Shown here piece by piece: positions 1 to 7,756 of a stretch of 14,728 nucleotides of DNA (the stretch's first letter is position 1; the number at the start of each line of letters is the position of its first letter). Location of the stretch: the NCBI GenBank assembly GCA_004560045.1, contig SFWF01000033.1:1-14728 (forward strand), in the 5' to 3' direction. Source of the DNA: a bacterium (GTDB lineage: Bacteria; Bacillota; Clostridia; Oscillospirales; Acutalibacteraceae). A program made the position numbers and the translations under genes. The notes under the pieces were generated by a model. It was not told the origin of the DNA. It did not search any database and saw only the letters and a list, made by a program, of their open reading frames with translations.

Positions 1-111
1 AAACTTTTTGCATATCTCGCGTAAACTTCCTTCTCCTTTTAGATACGATTGTACTGCTTCCATCTTTAATTCTGCGCTGTACTTCTTGTTCTTGTGCGTT
101 ATTCTTGGCAT
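1..111 (-). CDS. IS3-family transposase OrfA, N-terminal 37 residues (partial, cut by window edge)
   Basis: Reading the minus strand from an ATG at 111-109 gives 37 uninterrupted codons beginning MPRITHKNKKYSAELKMEAV and ending at ...REICKKF at base 1. The Lys-rich start, the KYSAELKMEAV segment and the following GEGSLREICKKF are typical of the helix-turn-helix DNA-binding domain of IS3/IS150-group OrfA proteins. It is too short for automatic ORF calling. A Shine-Dalgarno-like AAGGGG lies about 10 bases upstream (around 121-126 on the plus strand), inside a predicted hairpin. OrfA normally binds the terminal repeats and, by programmed frameshifting with OrfB, gives the active transposase. OrfB is not visible here. 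Confidence 0.8.
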   Translation of the reverse strand, partial: MPRITHKNKKYSAELKMEAVQSYLKGEGSLREICKKF

Positions 112-117
112 AAAATT

Positions 118-178
118 AATCCCCTTAAAGTAGTCTTGAAATCTTTTTGTTTTTTCAAGTGTCTACTCTAAGGGGATT
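118..178 (-). promoter_or_regulatory. Long RNA hairpin at the IS end that buries the OrfA ribosome binding site
   Basis: The 61 bases form an almost fully paired hairpin. Plus-strand pairs are 118-127 with 169-178 (10 bp), 129-133 with 163-167 (5 bp) and 135-141 with 153-159 (7 bp), with an 11-base loop. Positions 128/168 would be a G-U wobble in the minus-strand RNA. The 3' arm of the transcript contains the AAGGGG ribosome binding site of OrfA, whose ATG lies seven bases further on. In IS10 and IS50 such hairpins block translation from mRNAs that start outside the element; that role is inferred here. Confidence 0.75.
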
Positions 179-181
179 ATA
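176..181 (-). promoter_or_regulatory. Candidate -10 box inside the IS terminus
   Basis: The minus strand reads TGATATAATCC at the element tip, giving a perfect TATAAT at 181-176. No -35 box stands at the right distance in the flanking DNA: the hexamer 17 bases upstream reads AAAAAC. In IS3-family elements a -10 in one terminus commonly pairs with a -35 in the other terminus when the ends are joined in the circular intermediate. A transcript from this box would start near 169, omitting the outer 5' arm of the hairpin. The role is inferred. Confidence 0.4.
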
Positions 182-209
182 TCAGACGCGCATCGGAGGT
201 TTTTAAACG

Positions 210-3200
210 TTATTTAAAGTATTTAACGGCCGAGTCGAACATCTTCATATCGTAGTTTCCTGCGACGTTTTTGTAGAGTCCTGCGCCCGTACGCTCACTA
301 TGACCCATCTTACCGAATACTCGTCCGTCGGGGGAGGTTATACCCTCGATAGCACAGACAGAGTCGTTGGGGTTAAAGAGAATATCCGAGGTGGGATTGC
401 CGCTAAGATCGACATACTGAGTAGCGATCTGACCGTTTGCGGCAAGCTTCTTTACAAGCTCCATATCACAGAGGAACTTACCTTCGCCGTGAGAGATCGG
501 AACGTTATAAACGTCACCGACATTGGTTGCGGCAAGCCAGGGAGACTTGTTGGAGGCGATTCGGGTCTGAACCATTCTCGACTGGTGACGGCTGATGGTA
601 TTGAAGGTAAGGGTGGGACAATTTTCGTCGGTATCGATTATCTCACCGTAGGGCACGAGACCGAGCTTGATAATTGCCTGGAAGCCGTTACAAATTCCAC
701 ACATAAGACCGTCGCGGTTTTTAAGAAGCTCGTTTACCTGCTCCTTAACGGCGCCTGCCCTGAAGAAGGCGGTAATGAACTTACCCGAGCCGTCGGGCTC
801 GTCTCCGCCCGAGAAGCCGCCGGGGATGAAGATTATCTGCGACTCCTTGACCTTTTCGGCAAAGGCAGAAACAGAGTCGGCAATTCCCTTGGAGGTTAAG
901 TTCTTGATAACAAATATCTCGGGCTCGGCACCTGCGTCACGCATAACCTTTGCGGTATCGAACTCGCAGTTGGTGCCGGGGAATACGGGAATGAGTACCT
1001 TAGGTTTAGCCACCTTGATAGCGGGGGCTACGCGGCTTTCGGCGGTATAGGAGAAGGCTTCTATCTTATCGCCGCTTCCCTGCTTAATGTTGCAGGAATA
1101 TACCTTTTCGAGCTTGTCCTCGTAGATCTTCTGAAGGTCTTCGGCCTTGATGCACTTATCGCCGTAGAAGATAGCGTTTTCTTCCATAGTAACGCCGAGG
1201 TATTCGCCAACCTCGATATCCTCGTTAAGCTCTAAGATAAATGCGCCGTAGTTGTAGCCGAATATCTCGCTCATGGGAACGTCGTCGGCAAAGGCGAAGC
1301 CTACACGGTTACCGAAGGTCATCTTCATAACGGCCTCGGCAATACCTCCGTAGGTAGGAGTATAGGCGGCAACAGCCTTACCGGTGACAATTAGCTCGTT
1401 TACCGTCTTGAAGACTTCGAGCTCGGACTCTGTTACGGGGAGTCCGTTTTCGTCAAGGTCGGGCTTTATAATAACGACCTTATGACCTGCGGCCTTGAAC
1501 TCGGGAGAAATAATATTCTTAACGTCGTCGGTGGTAACGGCGAAGGAAACGAGGGTCGGAGGAACGTCGATATCCTCGAAGGAGCCCGACATAGAGTCCT
1601 TACCGCCGATTGCGGCAATGCCGTAGTCGAGCTGAGCCTTGAAGGCACCAAGCAGAGCCGAGAAGGGCTTGCCCCAACGCTTTTCTTCCTTTCGGGGACG
1701 CTCGAAATACTCCTGGAAGGTAAGATAAACATCCTCGAACTTAGCGCCTGCGGCAATAAGCTTGGATACAGACTCTACAACGGCTAAATATGCGCCGTGG
1801 TAGGGGCTCTTTTCGGTTATATAGGGGTTATAGCCCCAAGCCATTAAGGAAACGGTATCGGTATGAGCCTTTTCAACAGATATCTTGTTGACCATTGCCT
1901 GAATGGGGGTCTGCTGATACTTTCCGCCGAAGGGCATAAGAACGGTACCTGCGCCGATGGTGGAGTCGAAGCGCTCAGAAAGTCCGCGCTTGGAGCAGAC
2001 GTTGAGGTCGTCGGCCAGCTTCATATATTCGTCGATAAAGTCCTCGCCTATCTGCTTATCGTAGGCCTCAGGCTTTGAGGCATAGACCTTTATATGCTTT
2101 TCGGCGCCGTTGGAGTTTAAAAACTCACGGGAGATATTGACGATGGCCTTGCCGTTCCAGTTCATAACGAGACGGGGCTCGGCCTGAACCTTTGCAACGA
2201 CGGTAGCTTCAAGGTTTTCCATTTCGGCAAGCTCTTTAAAGCGCTCTACATCCTTAGGCTCAACGACAACTGCCATACGCTCCTGAGATTCGCTTATTGC
2301 AAGCTCGGTTCCGTCGAGTCCGTCGTATTTCTTGGGTACGGCGTTAAGGTCGATAACAAGTCCGTCGGCAAGCTCTCCTACTGCAACCGACACACCGCCT
2401 GCGCCGAAGTCGTTACAGCGCTTAATAAGAAGGGAGGCTTCCTTGTTTCTGAAGAGACGCTGAAGCTTTCTTTCCTCGGGTGCGTTACCCTTCTGAACCT
2501 CGGCACCGCAGGACTCTAAGGATTCTAAGGTATGAGATTTAGATGAGCCCGTTGCACCGCCACAGCCGTCACGGCCCGTTCTGCCGCCAAGAAGAATAAC
2601 GATATCTCCGTCCTCGGGACGCTCGCGGCGAACGTTTTCTGCGGGAGTGGCGGCTATAACTGCGCCGATTTCAAGACGCTTTGCGACATAGCCGTCGTGA
2701 TAAAGCTCGTCTACCTGACCCGTTGCAAGGCCGATCTGGTTTCCGTAGGAGGAATAGCCTGCGGCGGCGGTAGTAACTATTTTACGCTGAGGCAGTTTTC
2801 CTGCCATAGTCTCGCTGACTGCTTTGGTGGGGTCTGCCGCGCCCGTAACACGCATTGCGGCATAGACGTAGGAACGGCCCGAAAGGGGGTCGCGGATAGC
2901 GCCGCCGATACAAGTAGCGGCACCGCCGAAGGGCTCGATCTCGGTGGGGTGATTGTGAGTTTCATTCTTAAAGAGCAGAAGCCAATCCTGCTGCTCTCCG
3001 TCAACCTTGACCTTGATCTTAACGGTGCAGGCGTTGATCTCTTCCGACTCGTCGAGGTGGGGCAGCTTGCCCTGCTTATTAAGATATTTAGCGGCAAGAG
3101 TGCCGATATCCATAAGGTTTATGGGCTTGGTACGGCCAAGTCTATCGCGGACGGCCATATACTCCTCAAATGCGGCGTGAATGGTCTTGTCCTCGAATTC

Positions 3201-3905
3201 TGCCTCGTCGATGGTGGTTAAGAAGGTGGTATGACGGCAATGATCCGACCAATAGGTATCGATCATACAGATCTCGGTGATAGTGGGGTCGCGATGCTCG
3301 GTCTTAAAATAATCCTGACAGAACTTAATATCGTCGTTATCCATTGCGAGACCGTATTTAGTAACGAAATCGGCAAGACCCTTTTCGTCAAGCTCTAAGA
3401 AGCCGTCGAGGGTTGCAACCTCGGTGGGGATATCGTAGACCGAAACTAAGGTATCGGGCATATCGAGGGAGGCCTCACGGCTTTCAACGGGGTTGATAAC
3501 GTATTTTTTGATAGCCTCTACGTCGGCATCCGTAAGCTGACCGTAAAGCACGTAGACCTTTGCGGTCTTAACGAGAGGACGGTCGCCCTGAGAGATTATC
3601 TGAATACACTGTGCGGCGGAGTCGGCACGCTGATCGAACTGACCCGGAAGGTATTCGGTGGCGAAAACGACGGCGCCATCGGTATTTTCGACCGAATCGG
3701 TTACAATATCGAGCTGAGGCTCGGAAAATACCGTTTTAACGGCATAGTCGAAAAGCTCCTTTTCGATGTTTTCAACGTCGTAACGGTTGAGAAGGCGAAG
3801 GCCGCTTAGTCCCTTAATCTGAAGTAAGGAAACGATGTCGTTTTTAAGCGCTTTTGCTTCGTTAGCAAGAGCTTCCTTTTTTTCTACGTATACTCTATAT
3901 ACCAT
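210..3905 (-). CDS. purL: Phosphoribosylformylglycinamidine (FGAM) synthase, single-chain form with glutaminase domain
   Basis: Converts FGAR, glutamine and ATP to FGAM, step 4 of purine synthesis, in the cytoplasm. At 1231 residues it is the long single-polypeptide type, with synthetase and amidotransferase parts fused, rather than the PurL/PurQ/PurS form. Visible parts: the N-terminal PurS-like region (about 1-140); the substrate-binding segment TYWSDHCRHTTF (217-228); the ATP-binding block FKNETHNHPTEIEPFGGAAT (312-331); a second synthetase half with AIGGKDSMSGSF (765-776); and a class I glutaminase from about 968. Its likely triad is Cys1072 (GICNG), His1202 and Glu1204 (GHSER). The ATG at 3905 is set by AGGAGG, which overlaps the TAG stop of purD (TAGGAGGATAAAATGG), so translation is probably coupled to purD. 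It ends in TAA at 210, with only 25 bases before the IS end. It is the last gene of the operon. The sequence resembles the clostridial clade of long FGAM synthases. Confidence 0.96.
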   Translation of the reverse strand: MVYRVYVEKKEALANEAKALKNDIVSLLQIKGLSGLRLLNRYDVENIEKELFDYAVKTVFSEPQLDIVTDSVENTDGAVVFATEYLPGQFDQRADSAAQCIQIISQGDRPLVKTAKVYVLYGQLTDADVEAIKKYVINPVESREASLDMPDTLVSVYDIPTEVATLDGFLELDEKGLADFVTKYGLAMDNDDIKFCQDYFKTEHRDPTITEICMIDTYWSDHCRHTTFLTTIDEAEFEDKTIHAAFEEYMAVRDRLGRTKPINLMDIGTLAAKYLNKQGKLPHLDESEEINACTVKIKVKVDGEQQDWLLLFKNETHNHPTEIEPFGGAATCIGGAIRDPLSGRSYVYAAMRVTGAADPTKAVSETMAGKLPQRKIVTTAAAGYSSYGNQIGLATGQVDELYHDGYVAKRLEIGAVIAATPAENVRRERPEDGDIVILLGGRTGRDGCGGATGSSKSHTLESLESCGAEVQKGNAPEERKLQRLFRNKEASLLIKRCNDFGAGGVSVAVGELADGLVIDLNAVPKKYDGLDGTELAISESQERMAVVVEPKDVERFKELAEMENLEATVVAKVQAEPRLVMNWNGKAIVNISREFLNSNGAEKHIKVYASKPEAYDKQIGEDFIDEYMKLADDLNVCSKRGLSERFDSTIGAGTVLMPFGGKYQQTPIQAMVNKISVEKAHTDTVSLMAWGYNPYITEKSPYHGAYLAVVESVSKLIAAGAKFEDVYLTFQEYFERPRKEEKRWGKPFSALLGAFKAQLDYGIAAIGGKDSMSGSFEDIDVPPTLVSFAVTTDDVKNIISPEFKAAGHKVVIIKPDLDENGLPVTESELEVFKTVNELIVTGKAVAAYTPTYGGIAEAVMKMTFGNRVGFAFADDVPMSEIFGYNYGAFILELNEDIEVGEYLGVTMEENAIFYGDKCIKAEDLQKIYEDKLEKVYSCNIKQGSGDKIEAFSYTAESRVAPAIKVAKPKVLIPVFPGTNCEFDTAKVMRDAGAEPEIFVIKNLTSKGIADSVSAFAEKVKESQIIFIPGGFSGGDEPDGSGKFITAFFRAGAVKEQVNELLKNRDGLMCGICNGFQAIIKLGLVPYGEIIDTDENCPTLTFNTISRHQSRMVQTRIASNKSPWLAATNVGDVYNVPISHGEGKFLCDMELVKKLAANGQIATQYVDLSGNPTSDILFNPNDSVCAIEGITSPDGRVFGKMGHSERTGAGLYKNVAGNYDMKMFDSAVKYFK

Positions 3906-3914
3906 TTTATCCTC

Positions 3915-5189
3915 CTATTTAAGGGCTTTTATCGCACGCTGACCGATATCGGAGCGAAAGTATGCGTTATCGAAGGTTACCTTGGGCACCTCTTTGTAAG
4001 CCTTATCTACGGCAGAGATAAGGTCGTCGGCAACGGCAACAACACCGAGTACGCGTCCACCTGCGGTAAGAACCTTATTATCGCTGAGCTTTGCGCCTGC
4101 GACGTATACCTCGGCATCGATACCGTCGGCAATTTTAATTTCATAGCCCGTTTCGTATTTTCCCGGATAGCCCTTAGATGCCATAACGACACAGCAAGCG
4201 GCTTTGTCGGCAAATTCTACCTTAATTTCAGAAAGCTTTTCTTCTCTTACCGCCTTCATAACCGTGAAGAGATCGGTTTTAAGGAGAGGTAGAACAACCT
4301 GAGTTTCGGGGTCGCCGAAACGGCAGTTATATTCGATTACCTTGGGACCGTTTTCGGTAAGCATAAGGCCGAAGTAGAGACAGCCTTTAAAGGTTCTTCC
4401 CTCTTTGTTCATAGCGTATACCGTGGGAAGGAAGATGGTTTCCATACAAACCTTTGCTATATCCTCGGTATAGTAGGGGTTGGGGGCGATGGTTCCCATT
4501 CCGCCGGTATTGAGACCCTTGTCACCGTCTAAAGCACGCTTATGGTCCATTGACGAGATCATGGGAACGACGGTTTTTCCGTCGGTAAAGGAGAGGACCG
4601 AGACCTCGGGACCGGTTAAAAATTCCTCGATAACGATGTTGCTTCCCGATTCGCCGAATACCTTATCCTCCATCATAGAATGAACGGCGTCAAAGGCTTC
4701 TTCTCTCGTCTGAGCAATTATAACACCCTTACCGAGAGCAAGACCGTCGGCCTTGATAACGGTTGGAATTGGAGCGGTCTCTAAATACTTGAGGGCGGCA
4801 TCCATATCCGAGAAAACCTCGTACTGCGCAGTAGGGATGCCGTATTTTTTCATAAGATTCTTCGAAAAAACCTTGCTTCCTTCGATTATTGCGGCCTTGG
4901 CCTCGGGTCCGAAGCAAGGAACTCCGATTTTCTCTAAGGCATCGACACAGCCGAGCACCAACGGGTCGTCGGGGGCAACGACGGCAAAGTCGATAGCGTT
5001 GTTTTTCGCAAAATCAACGATAGCGTCGATATCCTTAGCGCCGATAGCGACACATTCGGCGTCCTCCTTCATACCGCCGTTTCCGGGAAGGGCATATATC
5101 TTTTCGATTTCTTTATTCTCTTTAAGCTTTTTTATGATGGCGTGTTCTCTTCCACCGCCACCTACAACCAAAATCTTCAAGTTATTCAT
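3915..5189 (-). CDS. purD: Phosphoribosylamine-glycine ligase (GAR synthetase)
   Basis: Joins phosphoribosylamine with glycine using ATP to make GAR, step 2 of purine synthesis. It is an ATP-grasp enzyme of 424 residues (421 from the alternative start), the usual length. Visible motifs: the N-terminal dinucleotide-like loop ILVVGGGGREHA (6-17); the ATP-grasp central region with VIKADGLALGKGV (144-156); IEEFLTGPEVSVLSF (187-201); DHKRALDGDKGLNTGGMG (215-232); and the metal/ATP site EYNCRFGDPETQ. The ATG at 5189 has the AAAGG sequence directly against it with no spacing. A TTG at 5180 lies nine bases after AAAGG and would give MKILVVGGGGREHA, the normal family N-terminus, so TTG may be the real start. 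The gene begins 10 bases after the AICAR transformylase stop and ends in TAG, which forms part of the purL ribosome binding site. Confidence 0.95.
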   Translation of the reverse strand: MNNLKILVVGGGGREHAIIKKLKENKEIEKIYALPGNGGMKEDAECVAIGAKDIDAIVDFAKNNAIDFAVVAPDDPLVLGCVDALEKIGVPCFGPEAKAAIIEGSKVFSKNLMKKYGIPTAQYEVFSDMDAALKYLETAPIPTVIKADGLALGKGVIIAQTREEAFDAVHSMMEDKVFGESGSNIVIEEFLTGPEVSVLSFTDGKTVVPMISSMDHKRALDGDKGLNTGGMGTIAPNPYYTEDIAKVCMETIFLPTVYAMNKEGRTFKGCLYFGLMLTENGPKVIEYNCRFGDPETQVVLPLLKTDLFTVMKAVREEKLSEIKVEFADKAACCVVMASKGYPGKYETGYEIKIADGIDAEVYVAGAKLSDNKVLTAGGRVLGVVAVADDLISAVDKAYKEVPKVTFDNAYFRSDIGQRAIKALK

Positions 5190-5199
5190 CCTTTACGTA

Positions 5200-6384
5200 T
5201 TAGTGATGGAAAAGTCTCATTCCGGTAAAGGCCATAGCCATTCCGTATTTGTTGCAGCAGTTGATTACAACATCATCACGGATAGAGCCGCCGGGCTCGG
5301 CAATGTAGGAAACGCCGCTCTTCTTGGCGCGCTCGATATTATCGTCGAAGGGGAAGAAAGCATCGGAGCCTAAAGCTACGCCGCTGATGGTATCGAGATA
5401 TGCTCTCTGCTCCTCACGGGTAAAGGGCTCGGGACGGGCGGTAAAGTATTTCTGCCAATTTCCGTCGGCACAAACGTCCTCTTCGTTCTGGTTGATGTAA
5501 CCGTCGATGACGTTGTCGCGGTCGGGACGGCCAAGCTCGGGCTTAAAGGGAAGGTTTAAAACCTTTTCATTTTGGCGGAGGAACCAGGTGTCGGCCTTAC
5601 CGCCTGCGAGACGGGTACAGTGAACGCGGGACTGCTGACCTGCGCCAACACCGATAGCCTGTCCGTCAACGGCATAGCAAACCGAGTTGGACTGAGTGTA
5701 CTTAAGGGTAATAAGGGAGATTATAAGGTCGCGGATGGCAGACTCGGGCATATCCTTCTTCTCGGTAACGACGTTTGAAAGAAGCTCTTTATTGATCTTG
5801 AATTCGTTTCTTCCCTGCTCGAAGGTGATTCCGTAAACCTGCTTATGCTCTACGGGTGCGGGAACGAAATCGGGGTCGATCTTAACGATATTATAAGAAC
5901 CCTTTCTCTTGGACTTTAAGATCTCAAGGGCTTCGGGCTCATAGCCGGGGGCAATAACGCCGTCAGACACTTCCCTCTTTATCATAAGAGCGGTAGTAAC
6001 GTCACAAACGTCGGAAAGAGCTACCCAGTCGCCGAAGGAGCACATACGGTCGGTACCTCTTGCTCTTGCATAAGCGCAGGCAAGGGGCGAATCGTCAAGA
6101 CCTTCGATATCGTCTACGAAGCAGGCCTTTTTAAGGGTATCGGAAAGAGGGAGGCCGATTGCGGCAGAGGTGGGGCTTACGTGCTTAAAGGAGGTTGCGG
6201 CAGGCATGCCGAGGGCCTCTTTAAGTTCCTTTACGAGCTGCCATGAGTTGAAAGCGTCGAGGAAATTGATAAATCCCGGACGTCCGTTTAAAATTTCTAT
6301 CGGAAGCTCACTTCCGTCGTGCATAAAGATCTTTGCAGGCTTCTGATTGGGGTTACAGCCGTATTTAAGTTCGAATTCTTTCAT
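5200..6384 (-). CDS. Stand-alone AICAR transformylase (PurH C-terminal domain only)
   Basis: Formylates AICAR (ZMP) with 10-formyl-tetrahydrofolate to FAICAR, the ninth step of the pathway. The 394-residue protein matches only the transformylase domain of bifunctional PurH, which is usually about 510-530 residues. It begins directly with MKEFELKYGCNPNQKPA, so the N-terminal MGS-like cyclohydrolase domain is absent. The catalytic Lys-His pair is in SFKHVSPTSAA (Lys67, His68). IGVGAGQQSRVHCTRLA, SDAFFPFDD and the C-terminal AFTGMRLFHH are all typical of the domain. GGAGGC about seven bases before the ATG supports the start, just after the stop of the upstream cyclohydrolase gene (14-base gap). 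The missing cyclohydrolase activity is supplied by that upstream PurO-type gene, so the pair replaces PurH. Its substrate ZMP is related to the ligand of the riboswitch that heads the operon. Confidence 0.93.
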   Translation of the reverse strand: MKEFELKYGCNPNQKPAKIFMHDGSELPIEILNGRPGFINFLDAFNSWQLVKELKEALGMPAATSFKHVSPTSAAIGLPLSDTLKKACFVDDIEGLDDSPLACAYARARGTDRMCSFGDWVALSDVCDVTTALMIKREVSDGVIAPGYEPEALEILKSKRKGSYNIVKIDPDFVPAPVEHKQVYGITFEQGRNEFKINKELLSNVVTEKKDMPESAIRDLIISLITLKYTQSNSVCYAVDGQAIGVGAGQQSRVHCTRLAGGKADTWFLRQNEKVLNLPFKPELGRPDRDNVIDGYINQNEEDVCADGNWQKYFTARPEPFTREEQRAYLDTISGVALGSDAFFPFDDNIERAKKSGVSYIAEPGGSIRDDVVINCCNKYGMAMAFTGMRLFHH

Positions 6385-6398
6385 TTTTCTGCCTCCGT

Positions 6399-7133
6399 TT
6401 ACTTATTCTTGTTAATGATTATCTCGGTGGGCTCGCTTCCGTCAAGGGGAATCTGACGGACAAATAGGGAAACCTTGTTATCTTCATTAAGGTTTTCCCA
6501 GCAAAGGTCTGCAAGCTCTTTTGCGGTGTTGGGAAGGGCAACCTCCTCAGGCTCGCCGAAGAAGGAAGGAATGGGATTTCCGTCGCACTTATACGTATGA
6601 ATAAAATGACCTACGCCGTTTTCGGGAGCGTTATAGTTGAAGTAATATCTTCTGCAGGATTCTCCCCTGCCGTCTGCGCTTTTAATAATGGACATCTTAT
6701 AAGTAAAGGTGTTTCGGGGGAAGCAGTAGTAAAGGATTCCCGAAATTCTGGGGGTGAAGTTGGGCTCGTCATCCTCAAACTCGCGGAGGTCGCAGGCCTC
6801 TTCAAAACCGAAGTTGTGTTCGTTTTTATTTATACAGTCGAAAATTGTATTGGTCTGATCGCCGTTAGTGATGATATCGATATCTCCGCCCTTGGTAGTA
6901 AGGTAGGGGTTGTAAATAATAAGATGAGGGTCGGTTAGCAGGGACTCGTCGAAGGCCTTGGTTCTCATACCGCCGTCGAAACGCTCGAAAATGCGGTTGC
7001 GGCTGTTGACGCTTCTGCCCATAATAAAGTAGGCTATCATTGCGGATTTTCCGTCGGCAGACTTTCCGATCACGATGCCTCTGCCGGGATATGAATTTTC
7101 GCTGAGTAAGGTTTTTAAATCGTACATTGCCAT
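6399..7133 (-). CDS. purO: IMP cyclohydrolase, archaeal PurO type
   Basis: Closes the ring of FAICAR to give IMP, the last step. The 244-residue protein has the family's opening YPGRGIVIGKSADGKSAMIA (15-34), followed by YFIMGRSVNSRNRIF, then ITNGDQTNTIFDCI and FTPRISGILYY. These fit the IMP cyclohydrolase family (PF07826/COG3363) first described as archaeal PurO and unrelated to the MGS-like domain of PurH. The archaeal enzymes are nearer 200 residues, so this one has extra sequence towards the C-terminus. The ATG at 7133 has AAGGTG upstream. It sits between purN and the stand-alone AICAR transformylase, which lacks a cyclohydrolase domain, and this neighbourhood supports the assignment strongly. 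The family assignment is by eye. Confidence 0.85.
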   Translation of the reverse strand: MAMYDLKTLLSENSYPGRGIVIGKSADGKSAMIAYFIMGRSVNSRNRIFERFDGGMRTKAFDESLLTDPHLIIYNPYLTTKGGDIDIITNGDQTNTIFDCINKNEHNFGFEEACDLREFEDDEPNFTPRISGILYYCFPRNTFTYKMSIIKSADGRGESCRRYYFNYNAPENGVGHFIHTYKCDGNPIPSFFGEPEEVALPNTAKELADLCWENLNEDNKVSLFVRQIPLDGSEPTEIIINKNK

Positions 7134-7145
7134 ATCATTTCACCT

Positions 7146-7745
7146 TTATCCTTTAATTTCCTTTGAAACCTTTTCGACCGACATGGGAAGAATTTTCCAT
7201 TCGGCCTCTTCCATAACGCGTCTCTGTAGGGTTTCGGGAGTATCGTCGTCCTTAATGTAGACGGCCTTTTGCATAATTATCTTTCCGCCGTCGGGAATTT
7301 CGTTAACGAAATGCACCGTAGCGCCCGTTACCTTAACGCCGTAGCTGAGAGCCGCTTCGTGAACGTGAAGTCCGTAAAAGCCTTTGCCGCAGAAGGACGG
7401 GATAAGCGAGGGATGAACGTTTATGATGCGGTTAGCGTAGCGGGAGGTAAACTTCTCGCTTAAGATACACATAAAGCCTGCGAGGACGATAAGGTCTATT
7501 TCGTTATCCTCAAGGATTTCGATTAGGGTATCCTCAAACTCGTCGCCTAAGATCTTTTTACTGCATACGACGGAGGTGATTCCTGCTTTTTTAGCACGCT
7601 GAAGAGCGTAGGCGCCCTCGTTGTTCGAAATAACGAGCTTGATTTCTCCCGAAGAGATTATTCCGCTTTTCTCCGCATCGATAAGGGCCTGCAGATTAGT
7701 TCCGCCACCCGAAACGAGCACGGCAATTTTTGCTTTCTCAGACAT
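7146..7745 (-). CDS. purN: Phosphoribosylglycinamide (GAR) formyltransferase, folate-dependent
   Basis: Transfers the formyl group of 10-formyl-THF to GAR, step 3. At 199 residues it is the usual length. Visible features: the phosphate-binding loop SGGGTNLQA (12-20); the catalytic region IINVHPSLIPSF with Asn109 and His111; and Asp152 in EIPDGGKII, completing the Asn-His-Asp set. The variant HPSLIPSFCGKGFYG is typical of clostridial PurN. The ATG at 7745 is preceded by AAGGAG, which overlaps the purM stop (GAATAAGGAG), so translation is likely coupled to purM. Confidence 0.95.
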   Translation of the reverse strand: MSEKAKIAVLVSGGGTNLQALIDAEKSGIISSGEIKLVISNNEGAYALQRAKKAGITSVVCSKKILGDEFEDTLIEILEDNEIDLIVLAGFMCILSEKFTSRYANRIINVHPSLIPSFCGKGFYGLHVHEAALSYGVKVTGATVHFVNEIPDGGKIIMQKAVYIKDDDTPETLQRRVMEEAEWKILPMSVEKVSKEIKG

Positions 7746-7756
7746 ATTTTTTCTCC

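Larger units (their letters stand above)
1..184 (-). mobile_element. One end (promoter-proximal, left end) of an IS3-family insertion sequence
   Basis: The stretch holds the start of an IS3-type OrfA gene reading off the left edge, preceded by a non-coding end of about 70 bases. On the minus strand the element appears to begin at 184 with TGATATAATCCCC, matching the 5'-TG terminus usual for IS3-family ends. This is followed by a long hairpin and the OrfA ribosome binding site. The element sits 25 bases downstream of the purL stop, in the same orientation as the pur operon. The other end and OrfB are outside the window, so completeness and target duplication cannot be judged. The exact boundary at 184 is inferred from the TG terminus and could be off by a few bases. 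Confidence 0.8.

Noticed and set aside
300..899. Plus-strand open frame of 199 codons over the purL glutaminase domain
   Set aside because: It overlaps the conserved Cys1072 region in antisense and has no recognisable features.
2697..3221. Plus-strand open frame of 174 codons inside purL
   Set aside because: It is antisense to the conserved synthetase core of purL, has no ribosome binding site and resembles no protein family.
4753..5373. Plus-strand open frame of 206 codons across the purD/AICAR transformylase junction
   Set aside because: It is a shadow of two clearly conserved minus-strand genes; its composition reflects the opposite strand.
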